This document shows, in pieces, positions 5,693 through 6,131 of a stretch of 6,131 nt of DNA. The notes beneath the pieces are model-generated. The model worked only from the letters and a program-made list of their open reading frames with translations. It was not told the origin of the DNA and ran no database searches. How positions within the stretch are numbered: the first letter of the stretch is position 1; the number at the start of each line of letters is the position of its first letter. Source of the DNA: UBA1723 sp018066165 (lineage in GTDB: Bacteria > Bacteroidota > Bacteroidia > Bacteroidales > Paludibacteraceae); contig JAGHRX010000078.1 in NCBI GenBank assembly GCA_018066165.1, positions 1-6,131 on the forward strand, given 5' to 3'. A program made the position numbers and the translations under genes.

Positions 5693-6131
5693 CTCATCTT
5701 TGAGCACATTTTCTTTAGGTTGAAGGCAATAGCGAAGAAGGCAAAGTCCATTTTGACCTTGTCCAAACCGAAGTGGCGGAATCGTTTGTATCCCATATTG
5801 TATTTCATCTGCCCGAAAACCGCCTCCGGCTCTATGCATCGTCGCCCTCGGTGTCTCACTCCGTCATCGGACAAGAGCCTTTCGCACGCTTTCCGTCGAT
5901 ATTCCTTCATCTTGTGGTTCACCTCGATTACTCTGTCGCTCTTCCCCTTGTGGCAGCTTCCTCTTAGCGGACACCCATCGCAGCGTTGAGCTTTATACAG
6001 TGCCAATTCATTGACGTATCCGGTGTCGGTCTTTGTCCTTAGAGTTCCGATTCGGGTCATGCGCTGGCCCATCGGGCATACATAGTAGTCGTCCTCCTCA
6101 TTATAGTATAGTGCCTGCTGGCTAAATGGAG
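5680..6131 (-). CDS. IS1182-type transposase, C-terminal part (5' end outside the window)
   Basis: The frame is open to the right edge, so this is the last 149 codons of a longer DDE transposase and the ATG at 6072 is internal. The codons upstream of it read QQALYYNEEDDYYVCPMG, which fits the IS1182 pattern of an acidic/aromatic stretch leading to CP-G. Further marks are the cysteine group CDGCPLRGSC, the EYRRKACERLLS helix, and CIEPEAVFGQMK followed by GYKRFRHFGLDKV. The last of these is the typical C-terminal signature of DDE_Tnp_1_6-like transposases. The glutamate encoded at 5826-5824 is the likely third member of the DDE triad. The visible frame is uninterrupted up to its stop. Whether the element is active cannot be judged without the N-terminal half. 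Confidence 0.88.
   Translation of the reverse strand, partial: PFSQQALYYNEEDDYYVCPMGQRMTRIGTLRTKTDTGYVNELALYKAQRCDGCPLRGSCHKGKSDRVIEVNHKMKEYRRKACERLLSDDGVRHRGRRCIEPEAVFGQMKYNMGYKRFRHFGLDKVKMDFAFFAIAFNLKKMCSKMRKSA

Larger units (their letters stand above)
5506..6131 (-). mobile_element. IS1182-type insertion sequence, 3' part, cut by the window edge
   Basis: The element comprises the transposase 3' end (5680-6131), a downstream hairpin terminator, about 95 bases of AT-rich non-coding DNA (5550-5645), and a stem-loop at 5506-5544 whose outer arm, GAGGGTGTATC, is the probable terminal sequence of the element. The other end lies beyond the window, so neither the inverted terminal repeat nor a target duplication can be confirmed, and the left border is approximate. 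Confidence 0.65.

Overview
The window looks like chromosomal DNA from a member of the Bacteroidota, most likely a gut or rumen Bacteroidales. Four things support this. Several promoters fit the Bacteroidetes consensus TTTG-N19/20-TAnnTTTG. The start codons lack Shine-Dalgarno sequences and sit behind A-rich leaders. A large secreted cellulase-type enzyme ends in a C-terminal domain of the type IX secretion (T9SS) kind. A lipoprotein with a TonB-type C-terminal domain and an IS1182-type transposase are also present. Genus and species cannot be read from the sequence.

Layout, left to right. (1) A Bacteroidetes-type promoter (33-64) drives a plus-strand gene for a SIS-domain phosphosugar isomerase related to GmhA (89-709). 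(2) A perfect 12-bp hairpin (734-763) closes it and also serves the convergent gene from the other side. (3) A minus-strand gene encodes a 535-residue lipoprotein with a carboxypeptidase-regulatory-like middle part and a TonB-type C-terminus (770-2377). (4) A compact intergenic region (2378-2491) holds a palindromic repeat, an intrinsic terminator, and a promoter for the lipoprotein that overlaps that terminator. (5) A minus-strand gene encodes a 910-residue multidomain glycoside hydrolase of family GH5 (2492-5224), with a strong promoter at 5364-5394 and a structured leader of about 135 nt. (6) From about 5506 to the right edge lies the 3' part of an IS1182-type insertion sequence, transcribed on the minus strand and cut by the window edge.

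The three complete genes appear to be three separate transcription units. The GH5 enzyme is predicted to be exported through Sec and then T9SS, to bind plant polysaccharide through its accessory modules, and to cut beta-1,4-glucan. The lipoprotein lies downstream on the same strand but behind a terminator and its own promoter, so a shared role with the hydrolase is not shown. The isomerase is an independent gene, probably acting in heptose or other sugar-phosphate metabolism.

I found no CRISPR array, tRNA, rRNA, toxin-antitoxin or defence system. The points most worth a second look are the structured leader of the hydrolase gene, the TonB-type domain on a lipoprotein, and the terminator/promoter overlap in front of the lipoprotein gene.
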